From Chelonoidis abingdonii (Eukaryota > Chordata > Testudines > Testudinidae), in contig NC_133769.1 of the NCBI RefSeq assembly GCF_003597395.2, positions 43,211,943-43,275,942 of the forward strand: 64,000 bases of DNA, given 5' to 3'. Shown piece by piece: positions 1 through 9,486 of the stretch (its first letter is position 1; each line of letters opens with the position of its first letter). Below the pieces are notes generated by a model that was not told where the DNA came from, did not search any database, and saw nothing but the letters and a program-made list of their open reading frames with translations. Both the position numbers and the translations under genes were made by a program.

Positions 1-334
1 CTCCTTCCAGCTGCAGCATCTTTTCTCACTCAGTCTTTGGTCTTCCCCCTTCCTCCCTCCCCCTCCGCTGCTAAGACATGTATTCTGTATCTAACAGTGG
101 CCTTGAGTTTGCTTTAGCCTAGCTTCAGTGTGTTACAGCAGAGAACTGGCTGTTACAACAAAAAAACTAACTGCTAACACTACATTTTTGCAGCTTGTTA
201 GCACATTAGGTTACACAAAGTGTTTAACATGGAGGAACAATGGTTCACTGAGGTCTACAACAGGAGGGCTTTATTGACACTCGTGGTCTAACACCCTCCC
301 GAGTTACCTAGGATTATGCCTGGTGACACCAACA
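1..334 (-). repeat. 3' LTR of class I provirus, cut by window start
   Basis: This stretch aligns without gaps to 7288-7621, the outer part of the provirus's other LTR, with 7 mismatches in 334 bases. Read on the minus strand it begins TGTTGGTGTCACC at 334, next to the polypurine tract. The remaining R/U5 portion, about 230 bases, lies left of the window. The target-site duplication on this side is therefore not visible. Confidence 0.93.
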
Positions 335-346
335 ACTCCCTCCTTT
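335..346 (-). promoter_or_regulatory. Polypurine tract of the provirus
   Basis: The minus strand reads AAAGGAGGGAGT immediately before the TGTTG of the 3' LTR. This is the expected position and composition of the plus-strand DNA primer of a retrovirus. The run is intact and directly abuts the LTR edge. Confidence 0.8.
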
Positions 347-354
347 GAGAAGAC

Positions 355-1595
355 TCAACAAACTTTTGGCTGAGTGTTCTCATATGCAGAAGACAAAAAC
401 AAATTAAGCTCGTAGGCGTGGGGGTCGCTAGTTAAAGTCAATTGGGAAATGCCAGGGGATCGGAGGGAGCAGAGTGAGTTCAGGAGCATTTTACAACATT
501 GTATGAGCACAAAAAGAATAACAAAGAGGAGGAGTACACAAAAGAGCAAAAGCACTATACATCGGCCCCATGAGGTTAACCAGCTCCATACCTCTTGGAT
601 TCCTGTACCGGTGTTAGCAAGGGTAATACGGTGAAAGGTGGCAGCCTACTTACTGATAGCATATATATCAGTTTCCACCCGCCGCTGTTGGTTTATAAAC
701 ACACAACAGCTGGAGTTGACTAAAGCACAAACGCCGCCCTGATTAGCAAGGAGGTAATCTAGGGCCAAACGATTTTGTAGAACTGTCTGGGACAACTGAA
801 ATACTTCACCCTGGAGAGCTGATAAGGCATCTGCTGTGGAATTTGCCATTATCTCCAAAGCAGCAGAGATATTTACTATGGCTTTTTCTAACTCACTTAC
901 TCCCAACCAAGGCAGAAACCAGAGGACAAAAGAGTGAAAATCTGTAAGCCGACTGGACAGGGGACTAGCAGGAACATTCCATCGGCTCCGCCAAACATGA
1001 TTACGGACCTCGCCTTGGTTCAACATTGGATGTATTGTGACCGCGGGGACCATAGCCCCCAGGGCACAAGAGCCCCACCAGTCAGCTGGGAGCGCTTTAT
1101 AAGCTGTCTGATTACAAAGCCAATACCAGCCAGATCCCGTAGGGACCGGCCATGGGGCCCGGACACAGGTGGAGGAGAAGCTCAGGTAAATGTGTTCTGA
1201 GTAATTGCACTCCACCATGGCATTGCCCACAAAGATGGTATTGTCTTCCTTCTCTTGCCAGTAGCATGCGGCATAGGGACCTTGGGGTACCATATGTATG
1301 GACCATGTCTGAACCGGGGGTCTGGGCTGTAGTTACAATCAGGAAAAAGCTGATCTATAATTGTGCCATTGAGTGGAAGGGGAACACCCTATAGCAGAAT
1401 ACCCTGATCGGTATGGGTGGGAGTGTGTATGCAGACCCAACATGAGGATTGATTTACACCTTGAGCAACTGCACGGGTTAGATGTAAAAAACTATTATCC
1501 TCCCACTTTGCATGCTTTTGGGGGTATATGGGAGTTAATAGCAGCAATATCATGGCAAATAGTAACAAGAGGGAAAACCCTGGACGTGAACCCAT
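355..1595 (-). pseudogene. env: Retroviral envelope (env), compact and broken
   Basis: Gammaretrovirus-type envelope relic. It opens at 1595 with a hydrophobic signal peptide (MGSRPGF then a leucine-rich run) and a CWVC motif, typical of the surface subunit's disulphide exchange site, within the first 70 residues. A reading-frame change near 1300 leads into 646-1293, which holds several N-glycosylation motifs and, near its end, the transmembrane-subunit heptad region with CALVNSSCC (the C-x6-CC motif). A stop at about 646 precedes the membrane-spanning helix and cytoplasmic tail, encoded at 355-555. The total of about 410 codons is short for this family, whose envelopes usually run to 600 or more, so the surface subunit is reduced. 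No clean furin site is visible; RSR near 1010-1030 may be its remnant. The gene cannot encode an intact protein. Confidence 0.85.
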
Positions 1596-1616
1596 ATTGG
1601 GCAGATTACTTTAGAA

Positions 1617-1799
1617 TTACAGATCCTCATGTGCCCACAGAATAAGAAATACTAACACCAAGCATGTGAGAAACCCCCACAAAAGGAGCCAGGCCGACAG
1701 GTTAGGCCGGTCCTCTGAAAATAAACACAACCAATGTACAAAGTGTTCCCAGGGCGTGAGCTGTGGCTGTTCAAAAGGATCACAGGGCAGTCCCAGCAC
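1617..1799 (-). other. 60-codon hydrophobic reading frame between pol and env
   Basis: An open frame starts just downstream of the integrase stop (about 1803). It encodes a short polar segment followed by one strongly hydrophobic stretch (AWLLLWGFLTCLVLVFLILW, about residues 37-56) that could be a membrane helix. It ends at a TAA, has another TAA two codons later, and then continues in the same frame into the envelope start at 1595. It may be an extended envelope leader interrupted by two stops, a separate small open frame, or chance. I do not recognise it as a known accessory gene. Confidence 0.4.
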
Positions 1800-1802
1800 A
1801 CC

Positions 1803-3190
1803 TTATTGTCGCCTAAATAACAGCTTCAGTCCCAAATCGTCGCTGGAAGTTTTCTCAGCAGGCTGGATGGTCCACTGTTCAGGAGCGGGCACTACTTTCA
1901 GATGAGAGTGATGAATCCAGTTTTTGTGTCCCTCAACTTTTGCTGCTGTATGGGAAACCAGCAGGACGGTGTGGGGTCCCTTAACTTCTTTTGAAGAGGC
2001 TCGTATCATAACTTCTTAGTCAGATTTGAACCTTAGCGTTCATAACCTGAGAAGCTAGCATGAACCCCTCTAAGCTTAATTACCAGCTTAGATTTGATCT
2101 CGCTGCCACCAGCCAAGTGATTTCCAGGACTTGGCTCCCTCTCTGGTCACCACACCCCATTTCCCACTCCCCTGCCAGAACCGGTGTACCACTCATAGGC
2201 CATGCTCTTCCAAACATAATCTCGAAGGGACTGAGCCCTAATCTGCCCTTAGGGAGAGCACGGACACGGAGTAAAACAAGGGGCAAAGCATCAGACCACG
2301 AAGAGAAGCCTCCTGGCAGACCTTTGAGAGATGTCACTTGAGTGTCTGGTTTGTGCGTTCCACTACCCCACTGGCCTGTGGTCACCATGGAGTGTGGCGC
2401 TTCCAAGGGATCTGTAAGACATCCGATATGTTTTGAACAATTTTTGATGCGAGGTGGGTTCCCTTGTCAGATTCTGTCCACTGGGGGAGTCCGACTCGAG
2501 GAATGATCTCCTTGACAAATTTTAAGGCCACTGTTCTGGCAGTATTGTTTCGACATGGGAAGGCTTCGGCCCATCCGCTGAATCAATCCACTAAGACGAG
2601 AAGGTATTTGTACCCTTGAGTCCGAGGAACTCAGTAAAATCTCTTTGCCAAACCAATTCCAGGCCTGGGGTAGGTTCCAGAATGGCTGGCGTCACTGATA
2701 ATCCTGGTCGAGGGTATTCTTTTGCTAGACCAAACATTCGGCCTGTACCTGGGATGCTAGGGGTCTAAGTCCAGAGGTTTAGAAAATATTTACTCATAAG
2801 CTGGTTAAGAGCCTCCCTTGCCTGCATGGGTATTTTGATGTAGTTTCTGTAACACTGGTCGGATTAGGCTCTTAGGTAACAGGATTTTTTCCCTCTGTGG
2901 AATGGAGCCATCCCTCCTTTTCCTGGAGGCCAAGCCTGTCTGCTAGGTTTCTTTCTTCGGAGAGTACTGAGGGGCTGGGAGCTCCCCACCGATGGGATGA
3001 GGGCATGCCTATGGGCAGTCTCTGCCTCGGTGGCTGCAGGGTGGCAGCATTACCTGGCATTACCCCAGGCCACATCTTGATTTTCCCTTTGATAGGCCTT
3101 ACCGTGCACCACTGCTACCCTCTAAGAGGAGCTGTACGGCTTCTAGGAGCCGGAGGGTCTGATACCCATGCTTGACCTGAGAGCTTGGGC
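1803..3190 (-). pseudogene. pol: Integrase region of pol, broken
   Basis: The C-terminal domain is readable at 1803-2009, with KGPHTVLLVSHTAAKVEGHK and WIHHSHLK, typical of the gammaretroviral integrase C-terminus. The end of the catalytic core lies at 2080-2406, ending in GLSPFEIMFGRAW. The stretch 2407-2870 still reads as integrase in pieces but has stops and frame changes, so the full catalytic triad is not preserved in one frame. 2872-3190 holds the RNase H to integrase linker. The integrase stop precedes the envelope by a short gap rather than the long overlap seen in some gammaretroviruses. Confidence 0.8.
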
Positions 3191-3192
3191 TG

Positions 3193-4966
3193 TTAGCAGT
3201 CTCCTTTGCTTCCACAGGCCAGCATGTGCATGTACCACTCCAAATGCATATTTAGAGTCATTAAAGATGTTGACCACCGTTTTCCTTTTGACTGTTCAAG
3301 CGCACGAGTCAGGGCTACTAGTTCAGCAAGCTGAGCAGATGTTCCAGCAGGCAAACCCTCTGCTTCCACGGTATTGTGGAGGGTCACAACAGCATAGCCT
3401 GTCCTCCTTTGTCCATCTACAACAGCACTACTGCTGTCTGCGTACCACTCACACTCCGCATTGGGAAGTGGTTGGTCCTTTAAGTCCAGACGGCTGGAGT
3501 ATTGGGCATCTATTACATCTAAACAGACGTGTTCCCGCTTCTCTGTCTCTGGCAAAAGGGTGGCTGGGTTAAGGGAGAGGCAGGTCTGCAGAGTGACTTC
3601 AGGGTTCTCTAAAAGCTTAGCCTGATACCGAGCCACTCGAGCCTGGGTGAGCCAAAGACCACCCTTGGCATCCAGCAGGGCCTGAACCATGTGAGGAGTA
3701 CACACTTGCACAATCCCTCCCAGAGTTAGCTTTTCGGCTTCCTCAAGTACTAGGGCAGTTGCAGCAACCGCCTGTAAACACTCTGGCCACCCCTTGGCAA
3801 CCTGATCAAGTTGTTTGGAAAAATAAGCCACAGGACATTTCCAAGTGCTTAATAACTGAGTAAGCACTCCCAGGACCACCCCTTTCCTCTCACGTACATA
3901 CAGTTGAAATGGCTTGGAGAGGTCTGGCAGACCCAGGGCTGGGGCTTCTATCAGCTTTCTTTTCAGAACCTTAAATGCCCTGTCAGCTTCTGGGGACCAG
4001 TGAAAGGGGTCATGATCCACTCCCTTAACGCATTCATACAATGGTTTAGCCCACAGTCCAAATTCAGGGATCCATATTCTGCAAAAGCCTGCCATGCCCA
4101 GAAACGCCGTGAGCCGTTTACGATTGCTTGGGATAGGAACTTGGCAGATTGCTTCCTTCCTTTCGTTTGAAAGCTGACATTCTCTTTGCCTTATGTGAAA
4201 CCCTAAGTACTATAATTCTGGGAGGGCAATTTGAGCCTTACTCCGTGCTACCCGATAGCCTCAGAGTCTAAAAAAGTTCAGGAGGCTCACAGTGGCTTTA
4301 AGACAAGGGGTTAGACCCACAGCTGCAATTAACAAGTCATCTACATATTGCAGAAGGAGGACTTTGTCCTCGTTGTCCCATTCCTCCAAGTCCCTAGCCA
4401 GGGCCTGGCCAAAAAGGGTGGGGGAGTTTTTAAATCCCTGGGCCAACACTGTCCAGCAAAGCTGCTTCTTAACCCTCCTTTTGTCCTCCCATTCGAAGGA
4501 GAAAATCTCCTGAGATGGTGTGTCAACCGGAATTGTAAAGAAAGCGTCTTTTAAATCCAGAACTGAAAAATTGGTATATTGTCCCCCCACAGAGGCCAAC
4601 AAGGTATATGGGTTTGGGATGAGGGGGTGCAGAGTCTTAACCCGTTCATTAACTGCTCTGAGGTCCTGCACCAGCCGGTACGTGCCATCAGGCTTCTACA
4701 CCGGCAAGATAGGAGTGTTCCAAGCTGACTGGCATTCTCGAAGTACACCGTATTGTAGGAATCGGTCTATAGTTCCCTGTAGCCCCTCTCTGGCTTCCCT
4801 CTTGATTGGATACTGTTTGATTTGCACCGGGCCTTTTCCTGGCAAGAGCTGCACATTGACAGGAGTTTGGTGTGTGGCTTTTCCTGGGACCCTTGATGCC
4901 CATACTAGGGGGTATATCTGGTCCTCCCACTGACTCCATTCTGGGGCTTGCATAGCTCAACTGCAA
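3193..4966 (-). pseudogene. pol: Reverse transcriptase and RNase H region of pol, broken
   Basis: The RT starts at about 4966 with fingers-domain sequence, then meets an in-frame TAG (4696-4698). It continues at 4261-4671, where LDLKDAFF carries the first catalytic aspartate and YVDD (about 4336-4347) the other two. The thumb and connection follow; 3193-4095 is one 300-codon open frame. RNase H begins around residue 218 of that frame, where WYADSSS replaces the usual D-G-S-S, and AEL near residue 258 gives the catalytic glutamate. The next RNase H motif (DSKYAFG) is visible around 3240-3275 only in a neighbouring frame, so a small indel lies just upstream. Domain order and motifs match gammaretroviruses; the polymerase is not functional as it stands. 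Confidence 0.88.
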
Positions 4967-5297
4967 GAGTCTTTATCCATGCATTCTCGGGTGGTAAGGT
5001 AAGGGTTATTTCATCTTGAGTAAAATGCAGGGTGGCACCTAAGCAACAAAGCAGGTCCTGTCCTAGCAGGAGTGTTGAGCAATCGGGAAGGTAAACCAGC
5101 TTGTGAGATATAGTTCTGTTTCCCAAAGCACATTCTGCTGGGGCATAAACTGAACACTTGGTTCCTTTTCCTGTGGCACCCACCACAGTGAGAGAATCTG
5201 CCATGGGCAGCTGAAGGGGTTGGTTCACGGCAGTCCGTGCTGCCCCAGAGTCTACTAGAAAGTCTATGTCCGAATTTCCCACCCGCATTTTTACTCA
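4905..5297 (-). pseudogene. pro: Retroviral aspartic protease, broken by an upstream stop
   Basis: The frame carries LVDSGAARTAV, the D-S/T-G-A active site of retroviral proteases, and later VYLPDCSTLLLGQDLL, matching the conserved C-terminal flap and dimer-interface region. The domain is of normal length, about 110 residues. A TGA at 5295-5297 lies in frame a few codons upstream, between the gag stop and the protease. It would block the fusion and is probably a later mutation. The protease runs directly into RT, as in gammaretroviruses. Confidence 0.85.
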
Positions 5298-5336
5298 GGG
5301 TTCTGGGGGCAGGATGGTCCGTCTCCCTTGACACCC

Positions 5337-5339
5337 CTA
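5337..5339 (-). promoter_or_regulatory. gag UAG stop of the gag-pro readthrough junction
   Basis: On the minus strand a TAG followed by GGG lies in the frame that joins the nucleocapsid end to the protease. Gammaretroviruses make Gag-Pol by suppressing exactly such a UAG followed by G. The frame identity across the junction, allowing for a small deletion in the nucleocapsid, supports this reading over a frameshift strategy. The downstream pseudoknot was not folded. Confidence 0.65.
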
Positions 5340-6738
5340 TTCATGCTCCTCCGCAGCCATCATAGGAGTACGCTCCCTTTGGGGGCATTCATTTTCCAGT
5401 GTCCCTCCTGCCGGCAGATAGCGCACTGGTTGCGACCCAGGCGCTTCTCCTGTGGGCCAGGGCATCCACGCCCAAGGCCTCTTACTCCCCGGCCCCTTCC
5501 ACCTTCCTGGGGCCTTTCCCTGCCAGCATACACTGCTGCTACCAACATTTTCACCTGCTTTTTCTCCTTTTCTCCCTCTCTAAGGTTATAAGCCTTATTT
5601 ACAATTTCCAAAATCTGTGCCATGGTCATGCCCATTAAATCCTCCTTTTTCTGCAATTTTCTTTTAATATCAGGGGCTGCACAACTGTAAAGATACCTTT
5701 TATAATTGCCTCTGTGGCCTCATTATCGGGGTCTGCATTTGTATTCTTCTGAATAGCGTCTCAGATGTGCTGCAAAAAGGCAACCGGACTTTCCTTTGGC
5801 TCCTGTATTTTCTCATACAGTTTTGCCCAATTGTGGTGTCGGACAGCCGAGTGTCAGAGTCCGTACAAAAGCAGCTCCTTATAGGAGGTGAGTTGGGTGA
5901 GGTGCTGCTCGTTATTAGAATTCCACCTGGGGTCAGCCAGGGGAACCTGGTCCCCAGGAACAAGGACAGTATCTGGATTCGTGTCATATCTCTGCTGTGC
6001 CTCCTCCCTTGCCTTAGACTTAACCTGATTCCGCTCCACCTCAGACAACAGGGTCCTCATAAGGATCTGACAATCATCCCAGTCAGGCTTGTGGCTAGCC
6101 AGACACCCCTGGAAAACTGAGATAAACCGGCTTGGGTTCGTTGAAAATTCCCCAGCCTGTGCTTTAAAGGCTGCCTGCTCCATGGGGTTAAAAGGGACAT
6201 GGGTATAAACCTGCATAGTAGTGGCTGTTCGTCCCTCGGCTCCCGGTCTGGCTATTACTGTCTCTGTAATCAATGGATAGAATCCCACTGAGGGGGCAAT
6301 CACTGGGGCCTGAGGCACCTGCTCTTTATATGGTGGGGGTGTTAAAGCCGAAGGGGACACCGAATCTGCCATTACAACTGTAGGAGGGCTCTGGGGACTA
6401 ACATTAGTGACTACCGAACCTGTCGGAGTCAAATTACACTGTTGCAAAATATCAGTCTTATGCCATAAATCCATAAACAATTGCGCATACAGATGTTCAT
6501 TCCATTTACCCGTTCGCTGACAAAACAGGATTAACTGGAGGATCATATTGTAATTAAGTGATCCTTCCAGTGGCCACCTCTCCTGATCCTCTAGTTGATA
6601 TTGAGGCCAGTCTACTGTATGGAACCTCTTTAATTTATTCTTAGTCATCGGATCCAAGCCAAACACCTTCCAATTCACTAGAATGCATTCTAAGGGTATA
6701 CACTGTACCTGCCGCCTCACACCATGCCCTTGACCCAT
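5340..6738 (-). pseudogene. gag: Retroviral gag (matrix, capsid, nucleocapsid), broken
   Basis: The frame starts at 6738 with MGQGHG, an N-myristoylation-type start followed by a gammaretroviral matrix domain. Near residue 134 it has PPPY, the late-budding motif. The capsid begins around residue 177 with YTHVPFNPMEQAAFKAQAGE, and 5854-6738 gives 294 open codons. A frame change near 5860-5990 moves the capsid C-terminus to another frame (5700-5987). 5360-5656 holds the linker, a basic region and the zinc knuckle CAICRQEGHWK. A small deletion just after the histidine displaces the last cysteine codon into another frame. Gene order and motifs are gammaretroviral. Confidence 0.88.
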
Positions 6739-7055
6739 TATATGACACTCTATCGTCTAATGGGAATTACAACGACTGGGCATCCCCAGCCTCGGGCAAA
6801 AGTCCACATCACTAGACTGTTCCTACCTTATCCAAGGGACTGGTTCCTCACCATTGCCCACAACTGCTTCTCCACTACTTGAGCACGTTGCACCGTTGTG
6901 CCCTCCGGGGTCGCTCACACCGCATCTCCACCGAGGCCCCCGATGAAGTCACCAGTGCACACTGGGCGTCGGTCGTCGCCGCAATCCGTCGACCACCAGG
7001 AGGGATCTGGGCAAGGCTAATTTCAGCCTCAAGCCCACCCAGGGACACCAAGAAC
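6739..7055 (-). other. Proviral 5' leader (packaging region)
   Basis: About 315 bases separate the primer-binding-site end of the 5' LTR from the gag start. A 69-codon open frame lies in it (6875-7084) but shows no recognised domain and is probably incidental. The stretch is GC-rich and CpG-rich compared with the host flanks. Confidence 0.7.
7033..7050 (-). promoter_or_regulatory. Candidate tRNA primer binding site
   Basis: Five bases inside the LTR edge the minus strand reads TGGTGTCCCTGGGTGGGC. The TGG start is what complementarity to a tRNA CCA end requires. The first seven bases and a later GTGGG resemble a leucine-tRNA complement, but only with an offset, so the tRNA is not assigned with confidence. 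Confidence 0.55.
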
Positions 7056-7152
7056 TGTTGCCGGCACAGAGTGCCCGAGGCCAAGCAACAGCGGTTCGTT
7101 GCCCGGTGTGCACAGCGCTAATAAACACACCAGGGTGGAGAAGCAAACAAAG

Positions 7153-7158
7153 TTTATT
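7153..7158 (-). terminator. LTR polyadenylation signal
   Basis: AATAAA on the minus strand sits in the R region, about 100 bases from the LTR's inner end. It is appropriately placed to end viral transcripts in the 3' copy. Confidence 0.6.
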
Positions 7159-7226
7159 TCAGATCTCAAAGCGGTGCAAGAAGACTAACATCTCAAATCA
7201 AGCACACCTAAAACAAGCAGTTTCTT

Positions 7227-7235
7227 CTTTTTATA
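7227..7235 (-). promoter_or_regulatory. LTR TATA box
   Basis: TATAAAAAG on the minus strand lies about 70 bases upstream of the polyadenylation signal. This is the spacing expected if transcription starts near 7200. Confidence 0.6.
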
Positions 7236-7621
7236 TCCCATGAGAACTTTTTCTTGCTGACTAGCTGATTCCCCGCTCTCCCTCCCTCTCCTTCCAGCTG
7301 CAGCATCTTTTCTCACTCAGTCTTTGGTCTTCCCCCTTCCTCCCTCCCCCTCCACTGCTAAGACATGTATTCTGTATCTAACAGTGGCCTTGAGTTTGCT
7401 TTAGCGTAGCTTCAGTGTGTTACAGCAGAGAACTGGCTGTTACAACAAAAAAACTAACTGCTAACACTACATTTTTGCAGCTTGTTAGCACGTTAGGTTA
7501 CACAAAGTGTTTAACATGGAGGAACAATGGTTCACTGAGGTCTACAACAGGAAGGTTTTATTGACACTTGTGGTCTAACACCCTCCCAAGTTACCTAGGA
7601 TTATGCCTGGTGACACCAACA

Positions 7622-8213
7622 CCATCATGTGCCACCAATGCCCCTCTGCCATGTACATTGGCCAGACTGAGCAGTCTCTACATAAAAGAATAAATGGACA
7701 CAAATTGGACATCAGGAATAGCAACATACAAAAGCCAGTAGGAGAACACTTCAATCTTCCTGAACATTCTATAATATATTTAAAAGTAGCCATACTTCAA
7801 CAAAAACATTTGAAAAACAGACTTCAAAGAGAAATTGCAGAACTAAAATTAATTTGCAAATTTAACTCCATTAATTTGGGCTTCAATAGGGATTGGGAGT
7901 GGCTGGCTCACTACAAAAGCAGCTTTGCATCTCCTGGAGTTGACACCTCCTCATCATTTATTGGGAGTGGACTACATCTACCCTGATCGAATTGGCCCTG
8001 TCAACACTAGTTCTCCACTTGTGAGGTAACTCCCTTCTCTTCATGTGTCAGTATATAATGCCTGCATCTCTAATTTTGACTCCATGCATCTAAAGAAGTG
8101 GGGTTTTTTACCCACGAAAACTTATGTCCAAATAAATCTGTTAGTCTTTAAAGTGCCACCGGACTCCTTGTTATTTTTGTGGATACAGACTAACACTGCT
8201 ACCCCCTGATACT
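7622..8213 (+). mobile_element. Penelope-like element: GIY-YIG end and 3' tail
   Basis: The frame read from 7622 to 7986 contains YIGQTEQSLHKRINGH and PVGEHFNLPEHS, the YIG half, conserved arginine/histidine and glutamate block of the GIY-YIG endonuclease at the C-terminus of Penelope-like proteins, followed by a basic region. The first GIY strand and the whole RT are missing here because the provirus cut the element; any remainder would lie left of the window. A non-coding tail with the hairpin motif of PLE ends follows to about 8213. The ATG at 7603 that opens this frame belongs to the LTR and not to the element. Confidence 0.8.
8090..8128 (+). ncRNA. Degraded hammerhead-like motif in PLE tail
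   Basis: CTAAAGA, a hairpin (GTGGGG...ACCCAC) and GAAA occur in the order of a hammerhead ribozyme core, but the first box differs from the C-T-G-A-N-G-A consensus. It is probably an inactive copy of the motif that is better kept at 37159. Confidence 0.35.
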
Positions 8214-9045
8214 TAATCCCTCCTTGAATTTCCCAGAGCTCAAGATGTGCATAGACAGCACTATCTTTTAGGATGTCATTAACATCACTGTCACTAATTA
8301 GCCCATACTTTAAAGCTTTAGGATCGTGCAGTTGCCTGGCGTGCCTCATCCTTCCTGCTTTGGGCAACCTGTGCCTGTTGGGACACATGGCAGGAGCAAT
8401 CATTCACTCCTTTGAATGCAGGGACTGAAACTGTGACATGCCTTTGCAGAGGGGGCATCTGGAGTTTGCATGTGGGGGAAGTCCCCTGGTGCCGCCCCTC
8501 TGGGGCATGTTATCATCTGGGGATTGCTACAGTAGTTCAATCCACATGAATTACAACATTCTGCTCTTGTTTTCTGACTACTATATGTGAAGACTGCTCA
8601 TAGCATCCGGATAGTGAGACTAGCACCTTGAGTTCAACTCTATTTATACAAAGTATTTGCATACTTAGAATGAGACATGCTTACAAAGGACCTTGCGTCC
8701 CACAAGGTGAAGGAAGATACAAGTCATTACAAGCCTAGGAGGCTTGTGGGAATATTCTTATAATGGGGGTCTGAGTAAAATTGTCAGGCCCTGCTCTCTA
8801 GTGTGTATGTGGGGAGATGACTGTCTTTGTCCTGGCCCAGTGCACAGGGGTGTGGGTGGAGAGTGAGCCTGCCTCACACTCATCCTGAAACAGTAGTTCG
8901 TGTCCTACGGGGCTGGGTCCAGTTTCCCGTTCCAGCCCATTGGCTATCTCCGCTCACAGATTTGCTGTGCCAGGTGTTGTTATCTAGCTATGTGAAGACA
9001 GCTACACCGATTTATGTAGGTTAGTTTGATCCTAGGTGGTTCCTG
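8214..9045. other. No recognised feature
   Basis: Host sequence of mixed composition. Short open frames (8122-8403 minus, 8827-9024 plus) show no recognised domain, and the first overlaps the PLE tail. I see nothing further to annotate. Confidence 0.5.
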
Positions 9046-9300
9046 TAGCCATGGGACCAGGAAGTACAATTCCCAGGATGCACCATGGAGAGTGGAGGGT
9101 TGGGCAGCAGGAAAAGAGAAAGAGGAAGAGAAAGAGGAATAAGAATGTGAGCTCTATAAAGGAGAGACAGGAGCAAACCTTACTTTAGCTAGCTGAGCGA
9201 GTTTTCCTCCCAGGGGGCCAGGTACAAAACAAATTGGTGAAGATCATCAAAGGATCTCAGAGACACAGAATCTAACTGTTTCAGGGTCATCCAAGTGTTT
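9046..9300 (+). promoter_or_regulatory. Possible 5' LTR or promoter of the Gypsy relic
   Basis: A TG-starting segment (TGTAGCCATGG at 9046) leads through a GA-rich run to TATAAA at 9155-9160, upstream of the Gypsy coding remains and on the same strand. No matching second LTR was found in the window, so this is inference from position and a TATA box. Confidence 0.25.
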
Positions 9301-9486
9301 CAATTCCTGCTGCCGAGACCTGCTGTTGCTGCTCTCATGGAAACTCCAGAGGCCTAAAAGCCTGCCTCTATCAGCAACTGCAGCTTCCTGAGAAGGGAAA
9401 TTGAAAGGGGCAGTGCCTAATTTTTCAAAGTGCTACTTTTTCCCAGTTAGCGCATTCCTCTGTAGTTCCAAGTAGCTAGCTGCTCC

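Larger units (their letters stand above)
7056..7621 (-). repeat. Complete 5' LTR of the provirus (566 bp)
   Basis: On the minus strand the LTR runs TGTTG...CAACA, a perfect 5-bp terminal inverted repeat. Its outer 334 bases match 1-334 without gaps. TATAAAAAG lies at 7227-7235 and AATAAA at 7153-7158, giving U3 of about 420 bp, a short R and U5 of about 80-100 bp. Immediately to the right is Penelope-like sequence, so the LTR edge is also an insertion boundary. Confidence 0.93.

Noticed and set aside
7603..7986. A 127-codon intact gene
   Set aside because: The first codons come from the antisense LTR and the rest from a truncated Penelope element, so it is a fusion made by insertion.
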